A stretch of DNA of 64,000 bases, taken from assembly GCA_942492835.1 (NCBI GenBank), contig OW818645.1:3348001-3412000 (forward strand). The letters run 5' to 3'. The translations under genes and the position numbers were made by a program. Shown one piece after another: positions 18,501 to 33,500 of this stretch. Source of the stretch: GWB2-37-7 sp942492835 (GTDB lineage Bacteria; Bacillota; Clostridia; Lutisporales; Lutisporaceae). Within the stretch, counting starts at the first letter, position 1. Every line of letters starts with the position of its first letter. The notes under the pieces were generated by a model that did no database searches, was not told the DNA's origin, and was given only the letters and a program-made list of their open reading frames with translations.

Positions 18501-21500
18501 ACCAAGAAATAGTACAGAAGAAGTGTTGGAAGCAATATGGAGTGAAGTACTTGGAGTAGAAAAAATAGGAATCAATGATAACTTCTTTGAGCTAGGAGGG
18601 CATTCATTAAAAGCAACAAGCCTAGCTGGAAAGATACATAAGGTGCTGAATGTAGAAGTGCCTTTGAAAGAAATATTTAACAATCCCACAATAAAAGGAA
18701 TATCAGAGTACATTAAAGGCAGTGAAGAAAGCATTTATTCATCAATAGAGCCAGTAGAAGAAAAAGAATACTACGAGATGTCATCGGCACAAAAGAGAAT
18801 ATATACACTGCAACAGTTTGATATAAATAGTACAAGCTACAACATGCCTGGAGTATTTGAATTAGAAGGAGACCTAGATGCTAATAAGATAAAAGAAGCC
18901 TTTAATAAGCTAATATTAAGGCACGAAGCACTAAGAACCAGCTTTGAAGTAGTAGAAGAAGAATTAACACAGAAAGTACACAAAGAAGCAGAATTTAATA
19001 TAGAACAGTACAAAGCAGAAAAAGAAGAAGAAATAGAAGAGCTAGTAAAGAACTTCATAAAAGCATTTGAACTGTCAAAAGCACCACTACTTAGAGTAGC
19101 ACTAATTAAAATCAAAGATAACAAACATACACTAATGCTAGACATGCACCATATAATCTCTGACGGAGTATCTCTAGGAATATTGACCAGAGAATTTATA
19201 GAGCTATATGATGGCAAAGAGCTGCCAAAATTAAGAATACAATACAAAGACTTTGCAGTATGGCAAAATGAACTATTTAAATCAGAAGAAATCAAAAAAC
19301 AAGAAGAATATTGGCTAAAGGCATTCGAGGGAGAAGTGCCTGTGCTTAACCTGCCAACAGACTATCAAAGACCAAGCCTACAAAGCTTTGAAGGAAATAA
19401 CATCAACTTTGAACTAAATGAAGCGCTGACAAATAAGCTAAAGCAAATAGCAAAAGAAACAGGAAGTACCATGTACATGGTGCTGTTATCAGCCTGCAAT
19501 GTATTACTATCAAAATACAGCGGACAAGAGGATATAATTATTGGAAGTCCAATAGCAGGAAGACCGCATGCTGATTTACAGAGCATAATGGGTATGTTTG
19601 TAAATACACTTGCTATTAGAAACTATCCAGAGAGCAGCAAGACCTTCAAGGAATTCTTAAATGAAGTAAAAGCAAGTTCGTTATCTGCTTTTGAGAATCA
19701 GGATTATCAATTTGAAGAGCTAATAGACAAGCTAAACATAACAAGAGATCTAAGCAGGAATCCATTATTTGATGTAATGTTCTCAATGCAGAATATGAAC
19801 ACAGGAGAGCTGCAAATGGAAGGGCTTAGATTTAAACCCTATGAAATTGACAATAACATAGCAAAATTTGATATAACTATTACAGCTATAGAATTAGGCA
19901 AAACAATGTTGATATCACTAAACTACTGCACAAAGCTATTTAGCAAACAAACAATAGAAAATATGAGCAAGCACTTAGTAAATATACTAGACAGCATAGC
20001 AAACAATACAAGCCTAAGAATATCAGAGCTTGAAATGCTATCAGAGCAAGAAAAACATCAACTACTTGTAGATTTTAACGATACAAAAGTAGATTATCCA
20101 AGGGATAAAACAATACAGCAGCTATTTGAAGAACAAGTAGCAAAGACCCCTGATAACGTAGCAGTAGTATATAAGAAAGATAAGCTAACCTACAAAGAAC
20201 TAAATGAAAAGGCAAATAGTATAGCAAGCATACTAAGAAAAAAGGGAATAAAGCAAAATGAAATAATAGGAATAATGATAGAAGGCGGAGCAGAAATGCT
20301 TATAGGAATACTAGGTATACTAAAAGCAGGAGCAGCATACCTGCCAATAGATCCTAAATATCCTAGAGACAGAATAGATTACATGCTAAAAGATAGCAAA
20401 ACAGCAGTATTACTAACAGACTTCCAGCCAATTGATATGATTGGTGAGAATACAAAACTAATACTACTAAAAGATGAAGAATTATATAAGGGTGAAAATA
20501 CAAACTTAGAAATAGTAAATACACCAAAGGACATAGCCTATGTCATATACACATCAGGAAGTACAGGAAAGCCAAAGGGAGTAATGATAGAGCATAGCTC
20601 CTTGATAAACTTGAGTAAATGGCATATTGACTATTATGAAGTAACCGAAGAAGACAAAAGTACAAAATATGCAGGCTTTGGCTTTGATGTATCAGTATGG
20701 GAGATATTCCCTTATATAATAACAGGTTCAACAATACATATAATAGACGAAGCAATAAAGCTGGATTTAGAAAAATTAAATGAATACTACAATGATAACG
20801 ACATAACAATAAGCTTCCTGCCAACACAAATCTGTGAACAGTTTATGAAGCAGGAGAACAAGTCCTTAAGATATCTGTTAGCAGGAGGAGACAAGCTAAG
20901 ATACTTTGAAGGAAAGAACTACAAGGTAGTAAACAACTATGGACCAACAGAGAACACAGTAGTAACAACCAGCTTTATAGTGGACAAAAAATATGACAAT
21001 ATACCAATAGGAAAACCACTGCCAAACACACAAATATATATAATAGACAAAGAGAAAAAGCTACAGCCAATAGGTATACCAGGAGAACTATGTATAGCAG
21101 GAGAAAGCTTAGCCAGAGGATATCTAAACAATACTGAGCTAACAGCGGAGAAATTCATAGAAAATCCATTTGCAAAAGGTCAAAGGATGTACAAAACAGG
21201 GGACTTAGCAAGATGGCTGCCTGATGGAAACATAGAATTCTTAGGAAGAATGGATAATCAAGTAAAGGTAAGAGGCTACAGAATAGAGCTGGGAGAAATA
21301 GAAAACCAGCTGCTAAGTCATAGTGACATAAAGGAAGCTATAGTAATAGCAAGAGATGATAAAAACAATAACAAATACTTATGCGGATATATATTATCGG
21401 AAAGAAGAGAAATAATATCCGAATTAAGAGAGTATCTGACTAAGGAACTTCCAGAATATATGATACCAGCATACTTCATACAGCTAGATAAGATGCCATT

Positions 21501-24500
21501 TACAGCAAATGGAAAGATAGACAGAAAAGCCTTACCTGAGCCTGACTTAAGCGTAACCACAGGAGTAGAATATGCTGCACCAGAAAGTGAAACAGAAGAA
21601 AAGTTGGTAAGCATATGGCAAGAAGTACTAGACGTAGAAAAGATAGGAATAAACGATAACTTCTTTGAGTTAGGTGGACACTCATTAAAGGGAATAAGTA
21701 TATTAGCAAAAACAAGTAAGGAGCTTAACGTAACAGTACCATTAGGAGAGATGTTTAAAATACCTACGATAAAAGGCTTAGCAAACTATGTAGAAAGCAC
21801 AAAGCAAAGCATATACAGCAGAATAGAGCCAGTGGAGAAGAAAGAATACTATGAGTTATCCTCAGCTCAAAAGAGAATGTACACCTTACAACAATTTGAA
21901 AAAAATAGCATAAGCTATAACATACCAATGGTAATGACGCTAGAAGGAGAGCTTGACAGGAATAAGCTTGAAGAAACCTTTGACAAGCTAGTAAAAAGAC
22001 ATGAAGCTTTAAGAACCTCTTTTGAAGTAATAGAAGGAGAGCCAGTACAAGTAATACATAACCTAGTAAACTTTGAAATAGAGTATATAGAGACAGACAA
22101 AGAGAAGGCTGTAGAAATAGCATCGGAATTTGTAAAAGCCTTTGACTTAAGCAAAGCGCCAATAATCAGAGTGTCACTGGTTAAAATCAAGTACAAAGAA
22201 CATATATTAATGATAGACATGCACCATATTATATCTGACGGTACATCTATGGGAATTTTGACTAAGGAATTTATGGAGCTATATGATGGCAAAGAGCTGC
22301 CAAAATTAAGAATCCAATACAAAGACTTTGCAGTATGGCAAAATAAGCTATTTAAATCTGGAGGAATCAAAAAACAAGAAGAATATTGGCTAAAGGCATT
22401 TGAGGGCGAATTACCTGTGCTTAACATGCCAACAGACCACCAAAGACCAAGTATGCAAAGCTTTGAAGGGGATAATATCAACTTTGAGTTAAATGAAGAA
22501 TTAACAGATAAGCTAAAACGAATAGCAAAAGAAACAGGAAGTACTATGTACATGGTACTACTATCGGCATACAATGTATTACTGTCAAAATATAGCGGAC
22601 AAGAAGATATAGTAGTAGGAAGTCCAATATCAGGCAGACCTCATGCTGATTTAGAAAACATAATGGGTATGTTTGTAAACACACTAGCAATGAGAAATTA
22701 TCCTGAGAGCAACAAGACCTTTAAGGAATTCTTAGCGGAAGTAAAAGCAAGCTCATTACAAGCCTTTGAAAATCAAGACTACCAATTTGAAGAACTGGTA
22801 GACAAGCTAAGCATAACAAGAGACTTAAGCAGGAATCCACTGTTTGATGTAATGTTTGTTATGCAGAACATGGATGCAGGGGAGATCCAAATAGAAGGAC
22901 TTAAATTCAAGCCCTATGAAGTGAATAATAACATAGCTAAGTTTGACATGACCATTACAGTTGTAGAGTCAGACAAAACAATAGGGATATCGCTAAACTA
23001 CTGCACAAAACTGTTTAATAAGCAAACAATGCAAAGAATGAGTAAGCACCTAACAAATATACTAAACAACATATCAAACAATATAAGTCTAAGACTATCA
23101 GAAGTTGAAATGCTATCAGATGGCGAAAAACAGCAGTTACTTGTAGAATTTAACAATACAAAAGTAGAATATCAAAAGGATAAAATAATACAACAGCTAT
23201 TTGAAGAACAAGTAAAAAAAACACCAAGCAATATAGCAGTAGTATATAAAGAAGAGAAATTAACATATAAAGAACTAAATGAAAAAGCAAATATAATAGC
23301 AAGGATACTAACAAATAAGGGAATAAAGCAAAATGAAGTAGTAGGAATAATGGTAGAAGGTTCAACAGAGATGATAGTAGGAATACTAGGCATACTAAAA
23401 GCAGGAGCAACATATCTGCCAATAGATCCTAAATATCCTACAGACAGAATAACCTACATGATAGAAGACAGCAAAACAAGAATATTGCTGACCGACTTCC
23501 AGCCAAAAGATATGATAGGTGAAAATACAGAGCTAATATTACTAAAAGATAAAGAACTATATAAAGGTGAGAATACCAACCTAGAGATAATAAATACACC
23601 AAAGGATATAGCCTATATTATATATACATCGGGAAGTACAGGAAAGCCAAAAGGAGTAATGATAGAGCATAGCTCCTTGGTTAACATGTGCAAATGGAAT
23701 ATTGACTATTATGAAGTAACAGAAGAAGACAACATTACAAAATATGCAGGCTTTGGATTTGATGCATCAATACCAGAGATATTTCCAGGCATAATAACAG
23801 GTGCGGCAATACATATAATAGACGAAGAAATAAAGCTGGATTTAGAAAAACTAAATGAATATTACAATGACAATAGAATAACAATAAGCTTCCTGCCAAC
23901 ACAAATCTCAGAGCAGTTTATGAAGCTTGATAACCATTCCCTTAGATACCTGTTAGCAGCAGGAGACAAGCTAAGGTATTTTGAAGGAAAGAACTACAAA
24001 GTAGTAAACAACTATGGGCCAACAGAAAATACAGTAGTAACAACAAGTTTTATAGTAGACAAGGAATATGACAATATACCAATAGGAAAACCAATATCAA
24101 ATACACAAATATACATATTGGACAAAACAAATAAACTACAAGCAATTGGTATACCAGGAGAGCTATGTATAGCAGGAGAAAGCTTAGCAAGAGGATACCT
24201 AAACAGAGATGAATTAACAGCAGATAAATTCATAGAAAACCCATTTGCAAAAGGTCAAAGACTGTACAAAACAGGAGACTTGGCAAGATGGCTGCCTGAT
24301 GGAAACATAGAATTCTTAGGAAGAATGGATAATCAAGTAAAGGTAAGAGGCTACAGAATAGAGCTGGGAGAAATAGAAAATGAATTATTAAAGCACAATA
24401 AAATAAAGGAAGCTATAGTAATAGCAAAGGAAGACGATAGCAAGAACAAGTATTTATGTGCATACATAGCAGGAGAAGCAGAATTAAACAACAAGGAGCT

Positions 24501-27500
24501 GAGAGAGTATCTATCAAAAGAACTGCCAGAATATATGATACCAGCATACTTCATACAGCTAGATAAGCTACCATTAACAGCAAATGGAAAGGTAGACAGG
24601 AAGGCACTACCTGAGCCTGATGGAAGCGTAACCACAGGAATAGAATATGTTGCACCAAGTAATGAAATAGAAGAAAAGTTGGTAAGCATATGGAAAGAAG
24701 TATTGGGATTAGAAAAGGTAGGAATAAACGATAATTTCTTTGAATTGGGAGGACACTCCTTAAAGGCAATTAATATAACAGCAAAAATAAGCAAGGAATT
24801 AAATGTATCAGTACCGTTAGGAGAGATGTTTAAAATACCTACAATAAAAGGCTTAGCAAACTATGTAGAAGGCACAAAGCAAAGCATATATAGCAGAATA
24901 GAGTCAGTGGAAGAAAAAGGGTATTACCCATTATCCTCAGCTCAAAACAGAATGTACACCTTACAACAATTTGAAGAAAATAGCATAAGCTATAACATGC
25001 CAATCGTAATGACTTTAGAAGGAGAGCTTGATAGTACTAAGCTTGAAGAAACCTTTGATAAGCTAATACAAAGACATGAAGCTCTAAGAACCTCATTTGA
25101 AGTAATAGAAGGACAACCAGTACAAGTAGTTCATAATGAAATAAGCTTTAAAATAGAGTACACAGAAGCAGACAAAGAGAAGGCTGGAGAGATAGCAGCA
25201 GAATTTGTAAAAGCCTTTGATTTATGCAAAGCGCCACTAATCAGAGTGGTACTAACTAAAATCAATGACCAAGAACATATACTAATGATAGACATGCCCC
25301 ATATAATATCTGACGGTGTATCTATGGGAATTTTGACTAAGGAATTTATGGAGCTATATGATGGCAAAGAGCTGCCAAAATTAAGAATCCAATACAAAGA
25401 CTTTGCAGTATGGCAAAATGAAATGTTTAAATCAGGAGAAATCAAAAAACAAGAAGAGTATTGGCTAAAGGCATTTGAGGGCGAATTGCCTGTGCTTAAC
25501 ATGCCAACAGACCACCAAAGACCAAGTATGCAAAGCTTTGAAGGGGATAATATCAACTTTGAGTTAAATGAAGAATTAACAGATAAGCTAAAACGAATAG
25601 CAAAAGAAACAGGAAGTACTATGTACATGGTACTACTATCGGCATACAATGTATTACTGTCAAAATATAGCGGACAAGAAGATATAGTAGTAGGAAGTCC
25701 AATAGCAGGCAGACCTCATGCTGATTTAGAAAACATAATGGGTATGTTTGTAAACACACTAGCAATGAGAAATTATCCTGAGAGCAACAAGACCTTTAAG
25801 GAATTCTTAGCGGAAGTAAAAGCAAGCTCATTACAAGCCTTTGAAAATCAAGACTATCAATTTGAAGAACTGGTAGACAAGCTAAGCATAACAAGAGACT
25901 TAAGCAGGAATCCACTATTTGATGTAATGTTTGTTATGCAGAACATGGATGCAGGGGAGATCCAAATAGAAGGACTTAGATTTAAACCCTATGAAATTGA
26001 TAGTAAGATAGCAAAGTTTGATATAACTATTACAGCTACAGAATTTGACAAAACAATAGGGATATCGCTAAACTACTGCACAAAACTGTTTAATAAGCAA
26101 ACAATGCAAAGAATGAGTAAGCACCTAACAAATATACTAAACAGCATATCAAACAATACAAACCTAAGACTATTAGAAGTTGAAATGTTATCAGATGGCG
26201 AAAAACAGCAGCTACTTGTAAAGTTTAACAACACAAAAGTAGAATATCAAAAGGATAAAATAATACAACAGCTATTTGAAGAACAAGTAGAAAAAACACC
26301 AAGCAATATAGCAGTAGTATATAAAGAAGATAAATTAACGTATAAAGAACTAAACGAAAAAGCGAATATAATAGCAAGGAAACTAAGAAATAAGGGAATA
26401 AAACAAAATGAAATAGTAGGAATAATGGTAGAAGGTTCAACAGAGATGATAGTAGGAATACTAGGCATACTAAAAGCAGGAGCAACATACCTGCCAATAG
26501 ATCCTAAATATCCTACAGACAGAATAACCTACATGATAGAAGACAGCAAAACAAGAATATTGCTGACCGACTTCCAGCCAAAAGATATGATAGGTGAAAA
26601 TACAGAGCTAATACTACTAAAAGATGAAGAGCTATATAAAGTTGAAAATACCAACCTAGAAATAATAAATACACCAAAGGATATAGCCTATATTATATAC
26701 ACCTCTGGAAGCACAGGAAAGCCAAAGGGAGTAATGATAGAGCATAGCTCCTTGGTTAACATGTGCAAATGGAATATTGACTATTATGAAGTAACAGAAG
26801 AAGACAACATTACAAAATATGCAGGCTTCGGTTTTGATGCAACAATACCAGAGATATTTCCAGGCATAATAACAGGTGCGGCAATACACATAATAGACGA
26901 AGAAATAAAGCTGGATTTAGAAAAACTAAACGAATACTATAATGATAACAAAATAACAATAAGCTTCCTGCCAACACAAATCTCAGAGCAGTTTATGAAG
27001 CTTGATAACCATTCCCTTAGATACCTGTTAGCAGCAGGAGACAAGCTAAGGTATTTTGAAGGAAAGAACTACAAAGTAGTAAACAACTATGGACCAACAG
27101 AAAACACAGTAGTAACAACAAGCTTTATAGTAGACAAGGAATATGACAATATACCAATAGGAAAACCAATATCAAATACACAAATATACATATTGGACAA
27201 AACAAATAAACTACAAGCAATAGGCATACCAGGAGAGCTATGTATAGCAGGTGAAAGCTTAGCAAGAGGATACTTAAACAATATTAATTTAACAGCAGAG
27301 AAATTCATAAAAAATCCATTTGCAAAAGGTCAAAGACTATACAAAACAGGAGACTTGGCAAGATGGCTGCCTGATGGAAACATAGAATTCTTAGGGAGAA
27401 TAGATAATCAAGTAAAGATAAGAGGCTATAGAATAGAGCTGGGAGAAATAGAAAACGAGCTATTAAAGCACAATAAAATAAAGGAAGCTATAGTAATAGC

Positions 27501-30500
27501 AAAGGAAGACGATAGCAAGAACAAGTATTTATGTGCATACATAGCAGGAGAAGTAGAATTAAACAGCAAAGAGCTGAGAGAGTATCTATCAAAAGAACTA
27601 CCAGAATATATGATACCAGCATACTTCATACAGCTTGACAAACTGCCTTTAACAGCAAATGGAAAGATAGACAGGAAGGCATTACCAGAGCCTGATGGCA
27701 GTATAACAACAGGAGCAGAATATGTTGCACCAAGCAATGAGATAGAAGAAAAGTTAGTAAGCATATGGAAAGAAGTATTGGAATTAGGAAAAATAGGAGT
27801 AAATGATAACCTTTTTGAGTTAGGTGGACACTCATTAAAGGCAATAAATATATCATCAAAAATTAGCATGGAATTAAATGTATCAGTACCTTTAAAAGAG
27901 ATATTTAAAACACCTACAATAAAGGGCTTAGCTAGCTATGTAGAAAGCACAAAACAAAGTATATACAGCAGAATTGAGCCAGTAGAACAGAAAGAGTATT
28001 ATCCATTATCCTCAGCTCAAAAGAGAATATATACACTACAGCAATTTGAGGAAAACAGTACAAGCTATAATATGCCAATGGTGATGACCCTAGAAGGAGA
28101 GCTTGACAAGAGCAAGCTTGAAGAAGCCTTTAATAAGCTAATACAAAGACACGAAGCGCTAAGAACCTCATTTGAAGTAATAGATGGAGAACCAGTACAG
28201 ATAGTACATAAGGAAGTAAGCTTTGCAATGGGGTACACAGAAGCAAGCAAAGAGAAGGCTGGAGAAATAGCAGAAGTATTTGTAAAAACCTTTGATTTAA
28301 GCAAAGCACCACTGCTCAGAGTGGCATTAACTAAAATCAATGAAAAGGAACATGTCCTAATGCTAGATATGAACCATATAATCTCTGATGGTGTATCTAT
28401 GGGAATCTTGACTAATGAATTTATAGAGCTATATGATGGCAAAGAGCTACCAAAATTAAGAATCCAATACAAAGACTTTGCAGTATGGCAAAATGAAATG
28501 TTTAAATCTGGAGGAATCCAAAAACAGGAAGAATATTGGCTACAGGCATTTGAAGGAGAAATACCTGTGCTTAACATGCCAGCAGATCATCAAAGACCAA
28601 GCCTACAAAGCTTTGAGGGAGATAATATCAACTTTGAGTTAAATGAAGAGGTAACAAGTAAGCTAAAGCAAATATCAAAAGAAACAGAAAGTACTATATA
28701 CATGGTATTACTATCAGCTTGCAATGTACTACTATCAAAATACAGCGGACAAGAAGATATTGTGATAGGAAGTCCAATATCAGGAAGACCTCATGTTGAT
28801 TTACAGAACATAATGGGTATGTTTGTAAACACAATTGCCATGAGAAACTATCCTGAGAGCCAAAAGACTTTTAAAGAATTCTTAGAAGAAGTAAAAGCAA
28901 GGTCATTATCAGCTTTTGAAAATCAAGACTATCAATTTGAAGAATTAATAGACAAGTTAAACATAACAAGAGATTTAAGCAGGAACCCACTGTTTGACGT
29001 AATGTTCTCAATGCAGAATATGGATTCACATGAGATACAGATAGAAGGACTTAGTTTCAAACCCTATGAAATTAGCAATAACATAGCAAAGTTTGATATT
29101 ACTATTACAGCCACAGAACTAAATAAAAAAATAGGAATAAACTTAAACTACTGTACAAAGTTATTTAACAAGCAAACCATAGAAAACATGAGTAAGCACT
29201 TAATAAACATACTAAACAGCATAGCAAACAATACAAACCTAAGACTGTCAGAGCTTGAAATGCTATCAGAGCAAGAAAAGTATCAACTGCTTGTAGAGTT
29301 TAACGATACAAAAGCAGAATATCCAAAGGATAAAACCATATATAAGCTATTTGAACAACATGCAGCAGAAACCCCCGATGATATAGCTGTAATGTATGGA
29401 GAAGAAGCAATAACCTACAAGGAATTAGATACAAGCTCAAACCAATTAGCAAGAACCCTAAGGGAAAAGGGTGCAAAACCAAATAGTATTGTGGGAATAA
29501 TAGCAGATCGATCCTTTAAAATGATAATAGGGATAATGGGAATTCTAAAGGCTGGAGCAGCATATCTGCCAATAGATCCAGAATATCCAGAGGACAGGAT
29601 AGGCTATATTCTTGAAGATAGCAAGACAGAACTACTATTGACACAGAGCAAATATATAGACAAAGTGGAGTTTGCTGGTGAAAAACTAAACTTAGAAAGC
29701 AAACAATGCTATGCAAATGAAGGAACTAAACTAGATAATGTAAATTCACCAAAGGATTTAGCATATGTATTATATACCTCTGGCTCAACTGGAAATCCAA
29801 AGGGAGTAATGATAGAGCATGAAAGTGCAGTAAATACATTAACTGAAACGGAAAGAAATTTTCCAGTAGCAAAGGAAGATGTATATTTACTAAAGACAAC
29901 CTATACCTTTGATGTATCTGTTATGGAGATATTTGCCTGGTTTGTAGGAAAGGGAAAGCTGGCTATATTAAAACCTGGTGATGAAAAGGATATAAGTGAA
30001 ATATTAAATGCTATAGAAAAATACAAAGTAACGCATATAAATTTTGTACCATCAATGTTGAATTTGTTTTTAGAAAGACTAGATGATGAAAATGTTAACA
30101 AAACAAACAGCTTAAAATATGTAGTTGCAGGTGGAGAAGCATTAACGAAAGAAACAGTAAACAGATTACAGAAGCTAATAAAAAATGCTAGACTAGAAAA
30201 TATATATGGTCCAACAGAAGCAACAATCTATGTTACAAGATATTCACTAAAGAATTTTAATAAGGACACAAAAAATATACCAATAGGAAAGCCAACAAGT
30301 AACATAAATGCATACATAATAGATAAAAATAAAAAGCTCCAGCCAGTAGGAATTCAAGGAGAACTGTGCTTCTCGGGAATTGGACTAGGAAGAGGATACC
30401 TAAATAGACCAGAGCTTACAGCCGAAAAATATATAGAAAACCCATTTGTCCCTGGAGAAAGAATGTATAAGACAGGAGACTTAGCAAGGTGGCTACCTGA

Positions 30501-33500
30501 TGGAAATATAGAATTCTTAGGAAGAATAGACTTCCAAGTAAAAATAAGAGGCTTTAGAATAGAGCTGGGAGAAATAGAAAGTCAGTTATTAAAATATGAA
30601 GGTATTAGTGAAGCAATAGTAATAGCAAAAGAAGATAAAAACAAAAATAGCAGCTTATGTAGCTATATATGTGGAGAACGAGAGTATAGCATAAGTGAAC
30701 TTAGAGAACACTTAGCAAAAGAATTGCCAGAATACATGATACCATCATACATAGTACAACTGGACAAGCTACCCCTATCAGCGAATGGAAAAGTAGATAG
30801 AAAAGCCTTACCAGAGCCTGATAGCAGTATAACAACAGGAGCAGAATATGTTGCACCAAGTAATGAAATCGAAGAAAAACTGGTAAGCATATGGAGTGAA
30901 GTATTGGGAATAGAAAAGATAGGAATAAATGATAACTTCTTTGAACTGGGAGGACATTCCTTAAAAGCAATAAATATATCATCAAAAATTAACAAGGAAT
31001 TAAATGTATCAGTACCTTTAAGAGAGATGTTTAAGACACCTACAATAAAGGGTTTAGCTATCTATATAGAAGGAACAAAGCAAAGCATATATAGCAGAAT
31101 TGAGCCAGCTGAAGAGAAAGAGTATTATCCATTATCCTCAGCACAAAAGAGAATGTATGCACTACAACAGCTTGAACAGAATAGTATAAGCTATAACATG
31201 CCAATGGTTATGAGTCTAGAAGGAGAGCTTGATAAAACAAAGTTTGAAGAAGCCTTTGATAAGCTAATACAAAGGCATGAGGCGCTAAGAACCTCCTTTG
31301 AAGTAATAGATGGGGAGCCAGTACAAGTAGTACATAAAGAAGTAAGCTTTAAAATAGAGTACACAGAAGAAGACAAAGAAAAGGCAAGAGAAATAGTAGC
31401 AGTATTTGTAAAAACCTTTGATTTAAGCAAAGCACCATTGCTCAGAGTGGCACTAACTAAAATCAATGAAAAGGAACATGTCCTAATGCTGGATATGAAC
31501 CATATAATCTCTGATGGTGTATCTATGGGAATATTGACTAAGGAATTTATAGAGCTTTATGATGGCAAAGAATTGGCTGAGCTAAGAATCCAATATAAAG
31601 ACTTTGCAGCATGGCAAAATGAACTATTTAAATCTGGAAGAATCCAAAAACAAGAAGAATATTGGCTAAAGGCATTTGAGGGCGAATTGCCTGTACTTAA
31701 CATGCCAGCAGACCATCAAAGATCAAGCGTGCAGAGCTTTGATGGAGATAATATCAACTTTGAGTTAAATGAAGAGCTGACAAACAAGCTAAAGCAAGTT
31801 GCAAAAGAAACAGGAAGTACCATGTACATGGTATTACTGTCAGCTTGCAATGTGCTACTATCAAAATACAGCGGACAAGAAGATATTGTGGTGGGAAGTC
31901 CAATATCAGGTAGACCTCATGCTGATTTAGAAAACATAATGGGCATGTTTGTAAACACGCTTGCTATGAGAAACTATCCAAAGAGCAGCAAGACCTTCAA
32001 GGAATTTTTAGCAGAAGTTAAAGCAAACTCACTGCAAGCTTTTGAAAACCAAGATTATCAATTTGAAGAGCTAATAGACAAGCTAAACATAACAAGAGAT
32101 ATAAGCAGAAATCCACTGTTTGATGTAATGTTCTCAATGCAAAATGTGGATACAGGGGAACAACAAATAGAAGGGCTTAAATTCAAGCCATATGAAATTA
32201 ATAATAACATAGCAAAGTTTGATATTACTATTACAGCTATAGAACTAAATAAAACAATAGGAATAAACCTAAACTATTGCAAAAAGTTATTTAACAAACA
32301 AACAATAGAAAACATGAGTAAGCACTTAACAAATATACTAAACAGCATAGTGAATGATACAAACCTAATGATATCAAAGGTTGAAATGTTGTCAGAAGAA
32401 GAAAAACATCAAGTGCTTATGGACTTTAACAATACAGAAGCAGATTATCCAAGAGAAAAAACAATAGATCAATTATTTGAAGAACAAGTATATAAAACAC
32501 CAGATAAAATAGCAGTAGAGTATGAAAATACAAAGCTTACATATAAAGAGCTAAATATAAAGGCAAACCAATTAGCAATGATATTACAAAACAAAGGAGT
32601 AGAAGCAGACAGCATAGTAGGAATAATGATAGACAGATCCTTAGATATGATAGTAGGTATAATGGCTATTCTAAAGGCTGGAGGAGCTTATCTGCCTATA
32701 GATCCTGAATATCCAAAGGATAGAATAGAATACATGTTGTCTGATAGTAATACAAAGATATTGCTAACTCAGTCAAATTTAACTAGAGATGTGGAATTTG
32801 AGGGAGAAACAATAATTATAGAAGATATTTTATATAATACAGAATGTATCAATGCAAAAAAAATAAACAAAGCAACTGATTTGGCATATATCATATACAC
32901 CTCAGGAAGTACTGGAAAACCAAAGGGAGTAATGATAGAACATAAATCAGTAATAAATCTAGCGTACTCACAAATAAGCCAATTTAAAGTTGATGAGAAA
33001 GACAGGATATTGCAGTTCTCAACTATTTGCTTTGATGCATCAATAGAACAGATATTTATAGCATTATTAAGCGGAGCGGCTTTAGTATTAATAAATAAAG
33101 ATACATTATTAAATGTAGAGGCATTTGAAGAATATCTAATAGAACATGAAGTGACACATGTTAATGCAGTACCTGCATTCTTGAAAAATATTAATTATAG
33201 AAAAGAGTATAAAATAAAGCGTGTGGTATCAGGCGGAGATATATGTCCTGTGGACTTAGCCAATTATTGGAGTGAACACTGCGATTTCTATAACGAATAT
33301 GGACCAACAGAAACCACAGTTACTTGCGCCAGACGATTGCTTAAGAATAAGGCAGAAGTATCTAAAAGTTTATCTATAGGACAACCAATAAATAATGTAA
33401 AAGCATATATATTAGATAAAAATAATAATATTCAACCAGTAGGAATACCTGGTGAGCTATATATATCAGGAGCTGGATTAGCAAGAGGCTACTTAAATAG

